Below, piece by piece: positions 33,196 to 42,223 of a stretch of 50,045 bases of DNA (its first letter is position 1; the number at the start of each line of letters is the position of its first letter). A program made the translations under genes and the position numbers. The stretch spans positions 1-50,045 of the forward strand of contig DWVJ01000001.1 in assembly GCA_019120315.1 (NCBI GenBank), in the 5' to 3' direction. The notes under the pieces were generated by a model, which worked only from the letters and a program-made list of their open reading frames with translations, searched no databases and was not told the DNA's origin. The DNA comes from Candidatus Ruminococcus avistercoris (GTDB taxonomy: Bacteria > Bacillota > Clostridia > Lachnospirales > Lachnospiraceae).

Positions 33196-34332
33196 TTACA
33201 GCCTTTTTTCCAGTTCCAGCTGCAGTTTTGCAGCCAGCGCTTCCCGGTTTTCTTCTGTCACTGTCCATACTTCCACATCGGGACGGCTTTTTATGGCATG
33301 GATAAAGGCGGTATCCTTATCCTGTAAAACACCAAGAACCAGTTCTTTCTCATCGAGGCAGCGGAAGAAAGTTTCCTGAAATACCCTTGCGTCCCGCTCC
33401 AGTTTTCCGATTTCATCCGCCAGCATCCAACGTTTTGCGCGCAAAGACTGTTCCAGCACGGATACGCCAAGCGTCTCGAAGGTTTCTGTCAGGGGATAAC
33501 TGTTTTTCTCTCCTGTTCGTATGGATATGGGACTGTCATTTTCAAAGCGATTCATCTGCATCAGACTATGCAGGTAAAATCCCTTTCGCAGGCCGCCGAT
33601 TTCATAGGGCAGCGTGCAGTAGCCGCACAGCGGGACCTCCAGCTTGTGCAAAACGGTTTTCAAAATAGTGGATTTTCCCACCTGCTTTTTTCCGGTCAGG
33701 AAAATATGTCTGCGGCCGTCGGGACGGGGATTGGCTTTTAATACGGCTGTTCCCTGGCATTTCTTTTCTGTTTTATGACAGCCGCATTGACAGAAGCTGG
33801 ATACCTGGCCTGGTGTCTCAAGAAGCGGAATGGGAAAAGTAATCTCCGGAAGGTTTTCCACCAGATCGGCCAGTTCCCTCTGATCCTGAAAGATATCCAA
33901 AACCGGCAGGTTGCCAAAGTCTTCTCTTTCTTTTTGAGAGGCGATCCGTCCGCTCACCGCCGCCGTATATTCATTGATCCGCTCCAGGGCATCCTCCCTT
34001 TTGTGAGCGCAGACAATCCTGGGAACCCCTGCCTCATAGTCCCCCTCCACCAGCAGGATATCAACCGGAAAAAGGGGGAAAAACCGGTTATCGTTCAGAT
34101 TTTCCGGATAAATCATATGCATTTCATTTTTTGCTTTCACACCGATGAGGTCGGCCCCTGCTTTTCTGTGCCGGTCCGTGTTGCTTCCTTCCTGATCCAT
34201 GGAAAACGCCGGGCAGAACACCGTTTTCACCGTTCCCACCCGGTGGCCTCTTTTTTTCAGTTCCCGGACCAGTCCTTCCACAGTCGTCGTCTTGCCCGAT
34301 TTCCGGATTCCCACAATGGTACAGATTTTCAC
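33196..34332 (-). CDS. mobB: MobB - THEP1-like NTPase fusion, Cys-rich linker
   Basis: A 378-residue two-domain protein. Residues 1 to about 165 are MobB, the GTP-binding partner in molybdopterin guanine dinucleotide synthesis: I-V-G-I-R-K-S-G-K-T-T-T is the P-loop, H-R-V-G-T-V-K and L-L-V-E-G-D follow. A linker near 183-194 carries a C-x-C-x-C-H ... C cluster that could bind metal. From about residue 210 a second P-loop, T-G-K-K-Q-V-G-K-S-T, and A-D-E-I-G-K-L-E mark a THEP1/NTPase_1 domain. Its role beside MobB is unknown; perhaps it assists cofactor loading. The GTG start overlaps the previous gene's TGA (GTGA) with GGAGGAAG upstream. Confidence 0.85.
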   Translation of the reverse strand: MKICTIVGIRKSGKTTTVEGLVRELKKRGHRVGTVKTVFCPAFSMDQEGSNTDRHRKAGADLIGVKAKNEMHMIYPENLNDNRFFPLFPVDILLVEGDYEAGVPRIVCAHKREDALERINEYTAAVSGRIASQKEREDFGNLPVLDIFQDQRELADLVENLPEITFPIPLLETPGQVSSFCQCGCHKTEKKCQGTAVLKANPRPDGRRHIFLTGKKQVGKSTILKTVLHKLEVPLCGYCTLPYEIGGLRKGFYLHSLMQMNRFENDSPISIRTGEKNSYPLTETFETLGVSVLEQSLRAKRWMLADEIGKLERDARVFQETFFRCLDEKELVLGVLQDKDTAFIHAIKSRPDVEVWTVTEENREALAAKLQLELEKRL

Positions 34333-34649
34333 TCTTCTTCCTCCACATATCTCACGGTCTCAATTTGTTTGCACCAGCGCTGACCATACCGGTCCTTTCC
34401 GGCAATCAGCCGGATACCCTCCTCATCCGGTCCATTGGTCAGGATAATGGATGGATCTGCCTGAATTTCCTCGGCAGAAATCGCCGTCACCATACCGTCT
34501 TTGCTGACGAATTCCGCCTGAAGGATTCCACTCCAATCCGCCCTTAGGTCCCGCACCGGCACGCCTTCATATTGTTCTTCCTTTTCCTGTCCGTCAAAGA
34601 TTCGTTTGACACGGATTTGAACCCGTTTTTTTTGATCCAGCATAATCAT
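34329..34649 (-). CDS. 106-residue protein in the molybdenum-cofactor cluster
   Basis: A small soluble protein with no confident family. Its C-terminal part, with E-G-I-R-L-I-A-G-K-D-R-Y-G-Q-R-W-C-K-Q-I-E-T-V, resembles the end of the oxidoreductase molybdopterin-binding fold (P-L-R-L-V-x-P-G-x-Y-G-x-x-x-V-K-x-I), but the protein is much too short to be a whole enzyme and lacks the cofactor cysteine region. It could be a molybdopterin-binding chaperone. The ATG at 34649 overlaps the preceding TGA (ATGA), and it overlaps mobB by four bases, so it is certainly cotranscribed. Confidence 0.6.
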   Translation of the reverse strand: MIMLDQKKRVQIRVKRIFDGQEKEEQYEGVPVRDLRADWSGILQAEFVSKDGMVTAISAEEIQADPSIILTNGPDEEGIRLIAGKDRYGQRWCKQIETVRYVEEEE

Positions 34650-35317
34650 CGTCTTTTCCCCCACACTGCCGTAAGATCTTCCCGGTATCCGCAGCCGTGA
34701 TCGCCGGTCTGCTCTTTTTCATAAAGGCCGTGATCGCTGATCAGCAGAATCTGCCCCTTAAACCTGCTGCAGATCTCACCAGTCATCTCATCTTTGCGTC
34801 TGATTTCATCCAGGGAAGGCGTTCCATACGGCCCGAAACGATGAGCAGCATCGTCAATCCCATGGAAATGGGCGAAGATAAAACGGGTATCCTTTTCAAT
34901 TTCCCGTAAAGCGGACTGAAAAATCCACTCATCCGCACTTTTCCCTTGTCTCGCCGTGTGCAGGCGAGGCAAAATTTCTGTACGGATGATCACGGAATCC
35001 CCCTCCAGACAGACAGCCTGCTCTTTCCATTCCCCGAAAATCGTCGGCACGGCAGGCACATGGCCTCTTCGGTCAGTGATAAGATGCTGTTTTGGCAGAC
35101 GGCCGGTCAGAATGGTCGCCATTGCCGGATTGGTAACCGGAGGTTTAACGGAACATACCGGTTCTATGAGAAAATGTTCTTCCATACAGGGAATCACACC
35201 CTTTTTTCTCGCATACTCATACATATAATAGCCAAATCCGTCCAGATACAGGACAAAAAGAGGTGCCTTCGCCAGACACCTTCTCATTTCATTATAAAAA
35301 TCTTTTAACTGTCTCAT
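34646..35317 (-). CDS. Alkaline-phosphatase-superfamily protein in the molybdenum-cofactor cluster
   Basis: A 223-residue protein with the metal-binding landmarks of the type I phosphodiesterase/alkaline phosphatase superfamily: aspartate in L-Y-L-D-G-F-G-Y, a threonine nucleophile in P-P-V-T-N-P-A-M-A-T, H-F-H-G-I-D-D-A-A-H, S-D-H-G and a final G-D-H-G. The enzyme is compact and has no signal peptide, so it acts in the cytoplasm. It lies between mobA and mobB, overlapping mobA by 26 bases; a later ATG (35287) is an alternative start. A nucleotide or phosphorylated pterin substrate is possible but not shown. Confidence 0.7.
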   Translation of the reverse strand: MRQLKDFYNEMRRCLAKAPLFVLYLDGFGYYMYEYARKKGVIPCMEEHFLIEPVCSVKPPVTNPAMATILTGRLPKQHLITDRRGHVPAVPTIFGEWKEQAVCLEGDSVIIRTEILPRLHTARQGKSADEWIFQSALREIEKDTRFIFAHFHGIDDAAHRFGPYGTPSLDEIRRKDEMTGEICSRFKGQILLISDHGLYEKEQTGDHGCGYREDLTAVWGKRR

Positions 35318-35873
35318 CGTATTCTTCCCGGGTGTTGATATTTTTCAGTTGAATCTCCTGGCCGCCCAGCTCCTTTACATCCACATAGCGCACAGCAGCC
35401 CTGGAATACAGCAGCCGTATCTTATGTTCTCCCTCTTTTCGCATCTGTTCCAACAGGGGAATCACGCTTTTTTTATAGATGCTGCAAAGCGGCTGCACTT
35501 TTCCATCCATCGTCAGAATCACACAGTCTTCTTTGCCGGCTGCACAGCCGGCCAGACGGTTCAGAAACGCCCGGTCAAGAAAAGGCATATCTGTGGCGAT
35601 GACAAGTACATACGGTACGGGAGAAGCCTTCAGCAGCTGATAGATTCCTTCCACCGGGCCAAAGCCTTTTATCTCGTCTTCCACCATGGGGCAGGAAATC
35701 TCTGGAAATCGCCGGATGTCATCTACGGCAATACACAGGTAGGAAAAGTCCCGGCAGGCCGCTGCTGCCCGTTCCAGGAAAGTCTTTTCTCCCAGCATCA
35801 GATGTGCTTTATCCGTCCCCATTCTGCTGCTCTTGCCTCCGGCCAGTATGCCGGCGCTTACCAGTTCATTCAC
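35292..35873 (-). CDS. mobA: Molybdenum cofactor guanylyltransferase
   Basis: A 193-residue nucleotidyltransferase. G-I-L-A-G-G-K-S-S-R-M-G-T-D-K-A is the GTP-binding N-terminal motif, and A-T-D-M-P-F-L-D the metal-binding aspartate region. It attaches GMP to molybdopterin to make the bis-MGD type cofactor that formate dehydrogenase uses. The start is a GTG at 35873, with AAAGGAGG about 12 bases upstream. It follows moeA by 26 bases. Confidence 0.9.
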   Translation of the reverse strand: MNELVSAGILAGGKSSRMGTDKAHLMLGEKTFLERAAAACRDFSYLCIAVDDIRRFPEISCPMVEDEIKGFGPVEGIYQLLKASPVPYVLVIATDMPFLDRAFLNRLAGCAAGKEDCVILTMDGKVQPLCSIYKKSVIPLLEQMRKEGEHKIRLLYSRAAVRYVDVKELGGQEIQLKNINTREEYDETVKRFL

Positions 35874-35899
35874 GGGAATCGATCCTCCTTTTACTCCAA

Positions 35900-37120
35900 T
35901 CAGAAAAAACGATAGGCGCGGATGATGCTGCCTTTTGTCATCGGCGGACTGCCTGCTTTGATTTCGCCAAGGATCTCACAGTCCCGCATGGGATTGAGCA
36001 TTCCGTTCCCCTGTTTTCTTGCAAAACGGATCCACGCTTCCCCGTCTACGATTTCCAGCGTTCCGGGAAGAAACCGCCTGGAAGGACTCTTCTTTGGAAA
36101 ATCGTCCAGCATTTTCACCCGGATTTCCTCTGTGGCATACTCCTTCATCCCCGCCATCTTTTGAATCAAAGGTTTTCCCAGCATAAAAAGAGAAACGGCT
36201 GCAGCTGAGGGATTTCCAGAAAGTGCAAGAATAAACTTTCCTTTCCAGAGCGCGCCTACGAAAGCCATTCCCGGTTTCATTTTTACTTTCCAGAACAGGA
36301 TCTTCGCCTCCAGAATCTTTAGAGACTCCAGTACCATATCGTAATCGCCCACCGACACGCCGCCGGTGGTGATGATGAAATCATGATCAGACAGGCCTTC
36401 TCGTATTTTCTCTGCAATCCGCTGTGCCTGGTCTTTTTCAATTCCCAGCATGGATGCTTTCACGCCCCACCGCTCCAGATAGGAAGCGATGGTGTAAATG
36501 CTGCTGTTTCTGATTTTGCCCGGCTGCAGCGTCTCCCCGATGGGAACCAGCTCATCCCCCGTACTCAACAGCGCAGCCGAAAGACGGCGGTATACCCGAA
36601 CCCTCTCATATCCAAGTCCGGCCATCAGCCCCACCAGCGCCGGTGATATCAGTCTGCCCTTTTCCACCACCAGTTCCCCCTCTCTCACATCTTCGCCGAG
36701 GGGGACAATATTGCTTCCCTCCCGACAGGGAGAAAAGATGGTTACTTCTTTTTCTGTAAAATTTGTATCTTCGTATTTTACAATGGCCGTGGCGCCGGAA
36801 GGTACCGGCGCTCCGGTCAGTATCTTTATGGCCTGCCCCGGGTTCAGCCTGTGAACCGGGGCATAACCTGCCGGAACCTCTTCTATCACCTTCAGAGATA
36901 CCGGCGTATCCTGGGATGCATGAACGGTATCCGCCGCAATCAGCGCATAACCGTCATAGGGGGAGCGGTCGAAAGGAGGGATGTTTTCTTTGGAAATAAT
37001 ATCCTCCGCCAACACCCGTCCGTCCGCCTGTGCAACCGGAACCTCTTCCGCCTCCGTCGGATGCGCCTGCAAAAGCAGCAGGTTCAATCCATCTTCCAGT
37101 TCTACCCGTTCCGGAAACAT
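35900..37120 (-). CDS. moeA: Molybdopterin molybdotransferase
   Basis: A 406-residue protein that inserts molybdate (or tungstate) into adenylylated molybdopterin. P-P-F-D-R-S-P-Y-D-G-Y-A, G-Q-A-I-K-I-L-T-G-A-P-V-P-S-G and T-T-G-G-V-S-V-G-D-Y-D are the MoeA hallmarks; L-A-L-S-G-N-P-S-A-A follows. It lies 18 bases after fdhA with an AAGGGAG site, which ties metal insertion to formate dehydrogenase production. Confidence 0.95.
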   Translation of the reverse strand: MFPERVELEDGLNLLLLQAHPTEAEEVPVAQADGRVLAEDIISKENIPPFDRSPYDGYALIAADTVHASQDTPVSLKVIEEVPAGYAPVHRLNPGQAIKILTGAPVPSGATAIVKYEDTNFTEKEVTIFSPCREGSNIVPLGEDVREGELVVEKGRLISPALVGLMAGLGYERVRVYRRLSAALLSTGDELVPIGETLQPGKIRNSSIYTIASYLERWGVKASMLGIEKDQAQRIAEKIREGLSDHDFIITTGGVSVGDYDMVLESLKILEAKILFWKVKMKPGMAFVGALWKGKFILALSGNPSAAAVSLFMLGKPLIQKMAGMKEYATEEIRVKMLDDFPKKSPSRRFLPGTLEIVDGEAWIRFARKQGNGMLNPMRDCEILGEIKAGSPPMTKGSIIRAYRFF

Positions 37121-37138
37121 ATCAGTCTCTCCCTTCTG

Positions 37139-39835
37139 TCATGCTTTTTCAATCTTAACCGCACATACCTTATATTCCGGTATTCTTGCGTATTTGTCAA
37201 GGGCTGCGTTAGTCAGCCAGTTTGCGTTTCCATCGGGGAAATGGAAGGGCATCCAGGTTTCTCCCTGGGATACCTTCCTTCCCACTCTCGCCGTAGAAAC
37301 AATCTGTCCGCGGCGGGAAGAAATCTTCACTTTGTCACCGGTTTTTACTCCGATGGCATCCGCGTCTTTATAGTTCATTTCAATGAAAGATTTTCCTTCG
37401 ATCTCCATCAGACCAGGCGTCTTGCCGGTCATAGCCCGCGTTGTATAGTGATACAGGATACGTCCTGTCATGAGGATAATCGGATAATCCTCGTCGGGAA
37501 GTTCCGCGGAAGGTACGTATTCGGCCGGATAGAACCAGCCAAGTCCTCTGGTGAATTTACCCACATGAAGGATCGGGGTACCCGGATGGTCTTTCGACGG
37601 ACAGGGCCACTGCAGCGTCTCGCCTGCGTCCAGTCTGGCATGGCTGATACCGCCAAAACTGGGAGTCACAGATGCGATTTCATCCATAATCTGTGCCGCG
37701 GTCAGATGGGGCTGCGGATATCCCATGCGGTTCATGATGTCGATAAAGATATCGGTATCCAGTCTTGCCTCACCTGGAATGGTGACTGCTTTACGTACTC
37801 TTTGCACACGGCGCTCCGTATTGGTAAAGGTTCCCTCTTTTTCCGCATAACTTACGCCGGGAAGGATAACGTCCGCATACTGGGCCGTTTCTGTCATAAA
37901 CAGTTCGTTCATGACGACGAAATCCAGAGACTCCAGCGCTTTGATAATATGAGCCGTATCCGGATCCGTCACGATGGGATCTTCTCCAAAAATATAAAGA
38001 CCTTTCACTTCTCCCCGGATGGCCGCCGGCCACACGTCGGTGGCGTGCAGACCTGGATTGGGATTCAGTTTCTTGCCCCAGGCTTTTTCAAACTTGGCGA
38101 TCACATCGGGATTTGCCACCTTCTGATAGCCGGGGAAATCACCGGGCAGAGCTCCCATATCACAGGCGCCCTGTACGTTGTTCTGACCGCGCAGCGGATT
38201 CACACCGCAGCCTTCTCTTCCCAGTTTGCCCACCAGCAGCGCCATATTGGACATGGACATAACGCCCTCTGTTCCGGTGGAATGTTCCGTTACGCCGAGA
38301 CAGTAGATAATGGGAGCTTTGTCCGCTTTGGCATACATTCTGGCGGCCTTTCGCAGGTCATCGGGATCGATATGGCAGATTTCACCCACTTTTTCCGGTG
38401 TGTAATCTTTTACGATCTCTTTGATTTTTTCATAACCTTCCGTCCGCTCTTCAATAAATTTCATATCCTGAAGGCCTTCTTCGATGATGACATGCATCAT
38501 ACCGTTGGCAAAGGCCACATTGGTTCCGGGACGAAGCTTCAGATGGACGTCCGCGTGTTTTGCCAGATCGATATCTCTGGGATCCACGACGATAATTTTA
38601 CATCCTCTTTGCACTGCCTGACGGATCTGCATGCCCACTACAGGATGGGCTTCTTCCGGATTGGAACCTACCAGCATGATCACATCCGGTTTCTGTGTGA
38701 TATCCGCGATGGGATTGGTCATGGCGCCGGATCCCAGCGTCATGGAAAGACCGGCTACGGATGCGGAATGGCAGACGCGGGCACAGTTGTCCACGTTATT
38801 GGTTTCAAAGGCGCAGCGCACCAGTTTCTGCATCATATAGATATCTTCGTTCGGAGAACGGGAACAGGCAAAACCAGCCAGAGAATCCGGGCCGTATTTT
38901 TTCTTAATCTCCAGAAACTTGGAAGCCACCAGATCCAGCGCCTCCTCCCAGGATGCCTGTTCAAATTCACCGGTCTCTTTGTTTTTAATCAGCGGATGGG
39001 TCAGTCGTTCCGGTGAATGTACGAAATCAAAGGAACCGGAACGGCCTTTTACGCAGAGCAGTCCTTTATTGGACGGTCCCTCTGCTGCTTCCGTATCTAC
39101 GATTTTTCCGTCTTTTACCACCAGGTAATATTGACATCCTGTGGCACAGTGAGGACAGGTTGTAAGCACTTTCTTTTCCACCTGCCACGGGCGATAGTTT
39201 TTCCTGCGTTTGGAACTTAAAGCGCCAGTGGGACAGGCTGCTACACAGTTTCCACAGGATTCACAGGAACTCTCTCTTAAAGGTACGCCGAAAGGCGTGG
39301 AGATCCTGGAGTTAAATCCACGTTCTGCGGTATCAATGGCTCCCCTGCCTACGATTTTATTACAGGTATTGACACAGCGGTGGCAGAGAATACAAAGATT
39401 GGGATTGAACGTGAAGAAGGGGTTGGAATCGTCAATGGGAAATTCCGTCATCTCTCCTTCATAGCTGGTTTTTTCCACACCGTACTCAAAACAGTAATCC
39501 TGCAGCTTACAGGAACCGTTTCCCTCGCAGGAGAAACAGTCTGTTTTATGGTTGGAAAGAAGAAGATCCAGCACGCCTCTTCTGGAGGCGATTACTTTTT
39601 CGCTTTTTGTCTGTATCACATCTCCCTCCGAGACGTGAGCGGAACAGGCCGTATCCAGTTTACTCCAGCCACGGTTTTCAATTTCTACCATACACATACG
39701 GCAGGAACCGTCGGGCATCAGCCCTTTGATATAACACAACGTAGGAATCTTAATGCCGACGGACTCGGCTGCCTGCAGAATTGTCGTCCCTTTCTCCACT
39801 TCCACAGGGATTCCATCGATGACTGCATGAATCAT
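37139..39835 (-). CDS. fdhA: Formate dehydrogenase catalytic subunit, cysteine type
   Basis: An 898-residue molybdo- or tungsto-enzyme. The N-terminal NuoG-like part carries a [2Fe-2S] site (C34, C45, C48, C64), a His/Cys [4Fe-4S] site (H96, C100, C103, C109) and two ferredoxin-type clusters (C148-C158, C191-C201). The catalytic domain starts with C227, C230, C234 and C261. The metal ligand is Cys355 in R-V-C-H-S-A-S-V-A-G-L (codon TGC), where many relatives use selenocysteine. It reversibly converts CO2 to formate, the first step of the methyl branch. NuoE- and NuoF-like genes directly upstream suggest NAD(H) as partner. AAGGAGG precedes the ATG. Confidence 0.93.
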   Translation of the reverse strand: MIHAVIDGIPVEVEKGTTILQAAESVGIKIPTLCYIKGLMPDGSCRMCMVEIENRGWSKLDTACSAHVSEGDVIQTKSEKVIASRRGVLDLLLSNHKTDCFSCEGNGSCKLQDYCFEYGVEKTSYEGEMTEFPIDDSNPFFTFNPNLCILCHRCVNTCNKIVGRGAIDTAERGFNSRISTPFGVPLRESSCESCGNCVAACPTGALSSKRRKNYRPWQVEKKVLTTCPHCATGCQYYLVVKDGKIVDTEAAEGPSNKGLLCVKGRSGSFDFVHSPERLTHPLIKNKETGEFEQASWEEALDLVASKFLEIKKKYGPDSLAGFACSRSPNEDIYMMQKLVRCAFETNNVDNCARVCHSASVAGLSMTLGSGAMTNPIADITQKPDVIMLVGSNPEEAHPVVGMQIRQAVQRGCKIIVVDPRDIDLAKHADVHLKLRPGTNVAFANGMMHVIIEEGLQDMKFIEERTEGYEKIKEIVKDYTPEKVGEICHIDPDDLRKAARMYAKADKAPIIYCLGVTEHSTGTEGVMSMSNMALLVGKLGREGCGVNPLRGQNNVQGACDMGALPGDFPGYQKVANPDVIAKFEKAWGKKLNPNPGLHATDVWPAAIRGEVKGLYIFGEDPIVTDPDTAHIIKALESLDFVVMNELFMTETAQYADVILPGVSYAEKEGTFTNTERRVQRVRKAVTIPGEARLDTDIFIDIMNRMGYPQPHLTAAQIMDEIASVTPSFGGISHARLDAGETLQWPCPSKDHPGTPILHVGKFTRGLGWFYPAEYVPSAELPDEDYPIILMTGRILYHYTTRAMTGKTPGLMEIEGKSFIEMNYKDADAIGVKTGDKVKISSRRGQIVSTARVGRKVSQGETWMPFHFPDGNANWLTNAALDKYARIPEYKVCAVKIEKA

Positions 39836-39847
39836 ACTCTCTCCTCC

Positions 39848-41728
39848 TTACTCCACATATACTGCGTCAAAATTACAGCCTTCCATACAGGCGCCGCAGC
39901 GGATACATTTCGACTGATCAATCTGATGCGGCTCTTTCTTTTCGCCGGTAATCGCTCCCACCGGACAGGCTTTCGCACACTTGGTACATCCTTTACATTT
40001 TTCCGAATCAATCCGATACTGTTTCAGCGCCTGACAGGTGTGGGATTTGCATCGTTTGTCCACAATGTGTTCCATATATTCGTCCCGGAAGGTCCGCAGC
40101 GTACTGATGACCGGAAGCGGAGCGCTCTTGCCCAGACCGCACAGGGAATTTGTCTTTACAAACTGAGCGATTTCCTCCAGTCTGTCCAGATCTTCCACTT
40201 CACCCTTGCCGGCGACGATCCGTTCCAGAATCTCCAGCATACGTTTGGTTCCGATTCGACAGGGAGTACATTTTCCGCAGGATTCCCTCTGCGTAAAACT
40301 CATAAAGAAACGGGCCACTTCCACCATACAGGTGTTCTCGTCCATAACAACCAGACCACCGGAACCGACGATTGCATTGTACTTTTTCACAGAATCAAAG
40401 TCCAGCCCCACATCCAGATGGTCTTTCGTCAGACATCCGCCGGAGGGACCGCCGATCTGTACGGCTTTGAATTCCGCTCCGCCTTTTAATCCGCCGCCGA
40501 TATCGTAAATGATCTCCCGCAGGGTGGTGCCCATGGGAACTTCGATCAAACCGGTATTTTCAATGGCGCCTGTGATGGAAAAGGTTTTCGTTCCCGGACT
40601 GTTTTCAGAACCAATGGTCCGGAACCAGTCTGCGCCCTGGAGCACGATTTTCGGTACGTTGGCATAAGTTTCCACATTGTTCAGTACCGTCGGTTTTGCC
40701 CAAAGACCCTGATCCACCGTTCTGGGCGGCTTGGTCCTTGGCATACCTCGGTTTCCTTCAATCGATGCGGTCAGAGCGCTTCCCTCGCCGCATACGAAAG
40801 CGCCTGCGCCTCTGTTGATATGCAGGTGGAAGGAGAAATCCGTTCCCAGAATATGTTCGCCGAGAAGGCCCGCCTTTTCCAGTTCCTCGATGGCATGACG
40901 AAGTCTGGCCACAGAGAGCGGGTATTCTGCACGGACATAAATGTATCCGTTCTCAGATCCAACTGCATATCCGGCGATAATCATACCTTCCAGAAGCTTA
41001 TAGGGATCACCTTCCATGACGGAGCCGTCCATGAAAGCGCCTGGGTCGCCCTCGTCGCCGTTACATACCACATAGCGTTCCTTTTCCGCCTGGGAAGATA
41101 CCTGTTTCCATTTCCGTCCTGTAGGGAATCCGCCGCCGCCTCTTCCGCGCAGACCGGATTTGTCTATTTCTTCCACCACATCTTCCGGCTGCATGTCAAA
41201 AAGCGCTTTTTTAAGCGCCTGGAATCCGCCGGAAGCCAAATATTCGCTTAAAGATAAGGCGTCAAATCTGCCGCAGTTTTCCAGGACGATACGGGTCTGT
41301 TTCGCAATAAAAGGAATATCCTCCGGATGATGATACGCTTTTTCGCCCTGATGATAGAGAAGGCGTTCGATCACTTCATCCTTCAATACACTTTTTTCGA
41401 AAATCTCCTGACAGTCATCCTGCTGCACTTTTATGTACTGAATGACGTTGTCTTTTTTCTGAATCCGCACCAGAGGCCCCAGTTCACAGAAGCCCTGGCA
41501 TCCTGTTTTTTTGATTCCCACATGGGCATTTTCATCATGGGGCGCAAATACCAGAGAGACGCCAGGTATATCTTTTGCCAGTTCCTGGAATTTCTCATAA
41601 ATTTTTTCTGAACCGGAGGCTACGCAGCCCGTTCCTGAACAGACAAGAATCCGGCAGTCATAGGATTCGATTTCCTTAACGGCCGCTTTCTGAACTTCCA
41701 TCAAATCGTTTTTATCTTTCAGAATCAT
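39848..41728 (-). CDS. NuoF/HydB-like NADH-binding flavoprotein subunit
   Basis: A 626-residue protein. Residues 1 to about 120 form a thioredoxin-like [2Fe-2S] domain (C-S-G-T-G-C, C-Q-G-F-C). The middle is the 51-kDa FMN/NADH core: G-L-R-G-R-G-G-G-G-F-P-T-G, then C-N-G-D-E-G-D-P-G-A-F-M-D. E-S-C-G-K-C-T-P-C-R-I-G-T holds a [4Fe-4S] cluster. The C-terminal 60 residues hold two ferredoxin clusters (C-x-x-C-x-x-C-x-x-x-C-P twice). This architecture is that of HydB and of NAD-linked or electron-bifurcating formate dehydrogenases. The start overlaps the NuoE stop (ATGA); fdhA follows by 12 bases. Confidence 0.92.
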   Translation of the reverse strand: MILKDKNDLMEVQKAAVKEIESYDCRILVCSGTGCVASGSEKIYEKFQELAKDIPGVSLVFAPHDENAHVGIKKTGCQGFCELGPLVRIQKKDNVIQYIKVQQDDCQEIFEKSVLKDEVIERLLYHQGEKAYHHPEDIPFIAKQTRIVLENCGRFDALSLSEYLASGGFQALKKALFDMQPEDVVEEIDKSGLRGRGGGGFPTGRKWKQVSSQAEKERYVVCNGDEGDPGAFMDGSVMEGDPYKLLEGMIIAGYAVGSENGYIYVRAEYPLSVARLRHAIEELEKAGLLGEHILGTDFSFHLHINRGAGAFVCGEGSALTASIEGNRGMPRTKPPRTVDQGLWAKPTVLNNVETYANVPKIVLQGADWFRTIGSENSPGTKTFSITGAIENTGLIEVPMGTTLREIIYDIGGGLKGGAEFKAVQIGGPSGGCLTKDHLDVGLDFDSVKKYNAIVGSGGLVVMDENTCMVEVARFFMSFTQRESCGKCTPCRIGTKRMLEILERIVAGKGEVEDLDRLEEIAQFVKTNSLCGLGKSAPLPVISTLRTFRDEYMEHIVDKRCKSHTCQALKQYRIDSEKCKGCTKCAKACPVGAITGEKKEPHQIDQSKCIRCGACMEGCNFDAVYVE

Positions 41729-42204
41729 TTGCTATCACCTCTCAATTCACGAACGACTGCAACGGCCTTCTCCGGAGTCATTTTGGGGTATACTTCGTCA
41801 TTGATCGTCATGGTAGGCGCCAGTCCGCAGGCGCCCAGACAGGAAACCGTTTCCACGGTAAAAAGCATATCATCTGTTGTTTTCTTTTTCTTGCTCAGTC
41901 CCAGCTCCTCATAAAGAGCTTCCAGAACCGGAATGGATTTTTTTACATGGCAGGCTGTTCCGTCGCAGACTTTAATGATATATTTACCTTTTGGTTCAAA
42001 AGAAAAATTTTCATAAAACGTGGCGACGCTGTAGGCCTTTGCCTCCGTCACTCCGATCTGTCTGGCGACATAAGTCAGCAGCTCTCCCGGCAGATAGCGA
42101 TATTCCGCCTGGATATCCTGCATTACGGGAATCAGAGAACTGGCCTTTTTGCCATACCGTTCAATGATTCCGTCTGTCACATCGTAATATGACTGTTCCA
42201 GCAT
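41725..42204 (-). CDS. NuoE/HydC-like [2Fe-2S] subunit
   Basis: A 159-residue 24-kDa-type subunit. V-C-D-G-T-A-C-H-V-K and C-L-G-A-C-G-L-A-P provide the four [2Fe-2S] cysteines. L-P-V-M-Q-D-I-Q-like packing (S-L-I-P-V-M-Q-D-I-Q) opens the helical N-terminal part. It probably forms an electron-transfer module with the NuoF-like protein for FdhA. The start at 42204 is set by AAGGAGG seven bases upstream; the open frame extends 18 codons further with no family match. Confidence 0.92.
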   Translation of the reverse strand: MLEQSYYDVTDGIIERYGKKASSLIPVMQDIQAEYRYLPGELLTYVARQIGVTEAKAYSVATFYENFSFEPKGKYIIKVCDGTACHVKKSIPVLEALYEELGLSKKKKTTDDMLFTVETVSCLGACGLAPTMTINDEVYPKMTPEKAVAVVRELRGDSK

Positions 42205-42223
42205 AATATATCCTCCTTCTGTT

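Noticed and set aside
36851-39016. Long plus-strand open frame (721 codons) opposite moeA and fdhA
   Set aside because: It is antisense to well-matched genes, has no family resemblance and is rich in His/Arg/Phe as expected from a codon-bias shadow.
37139-39835. Selenocysteine formate dehydrogenase
   Set aside because: The codon at the metal-ligand position is TGC, and the frame has no internal TGA.
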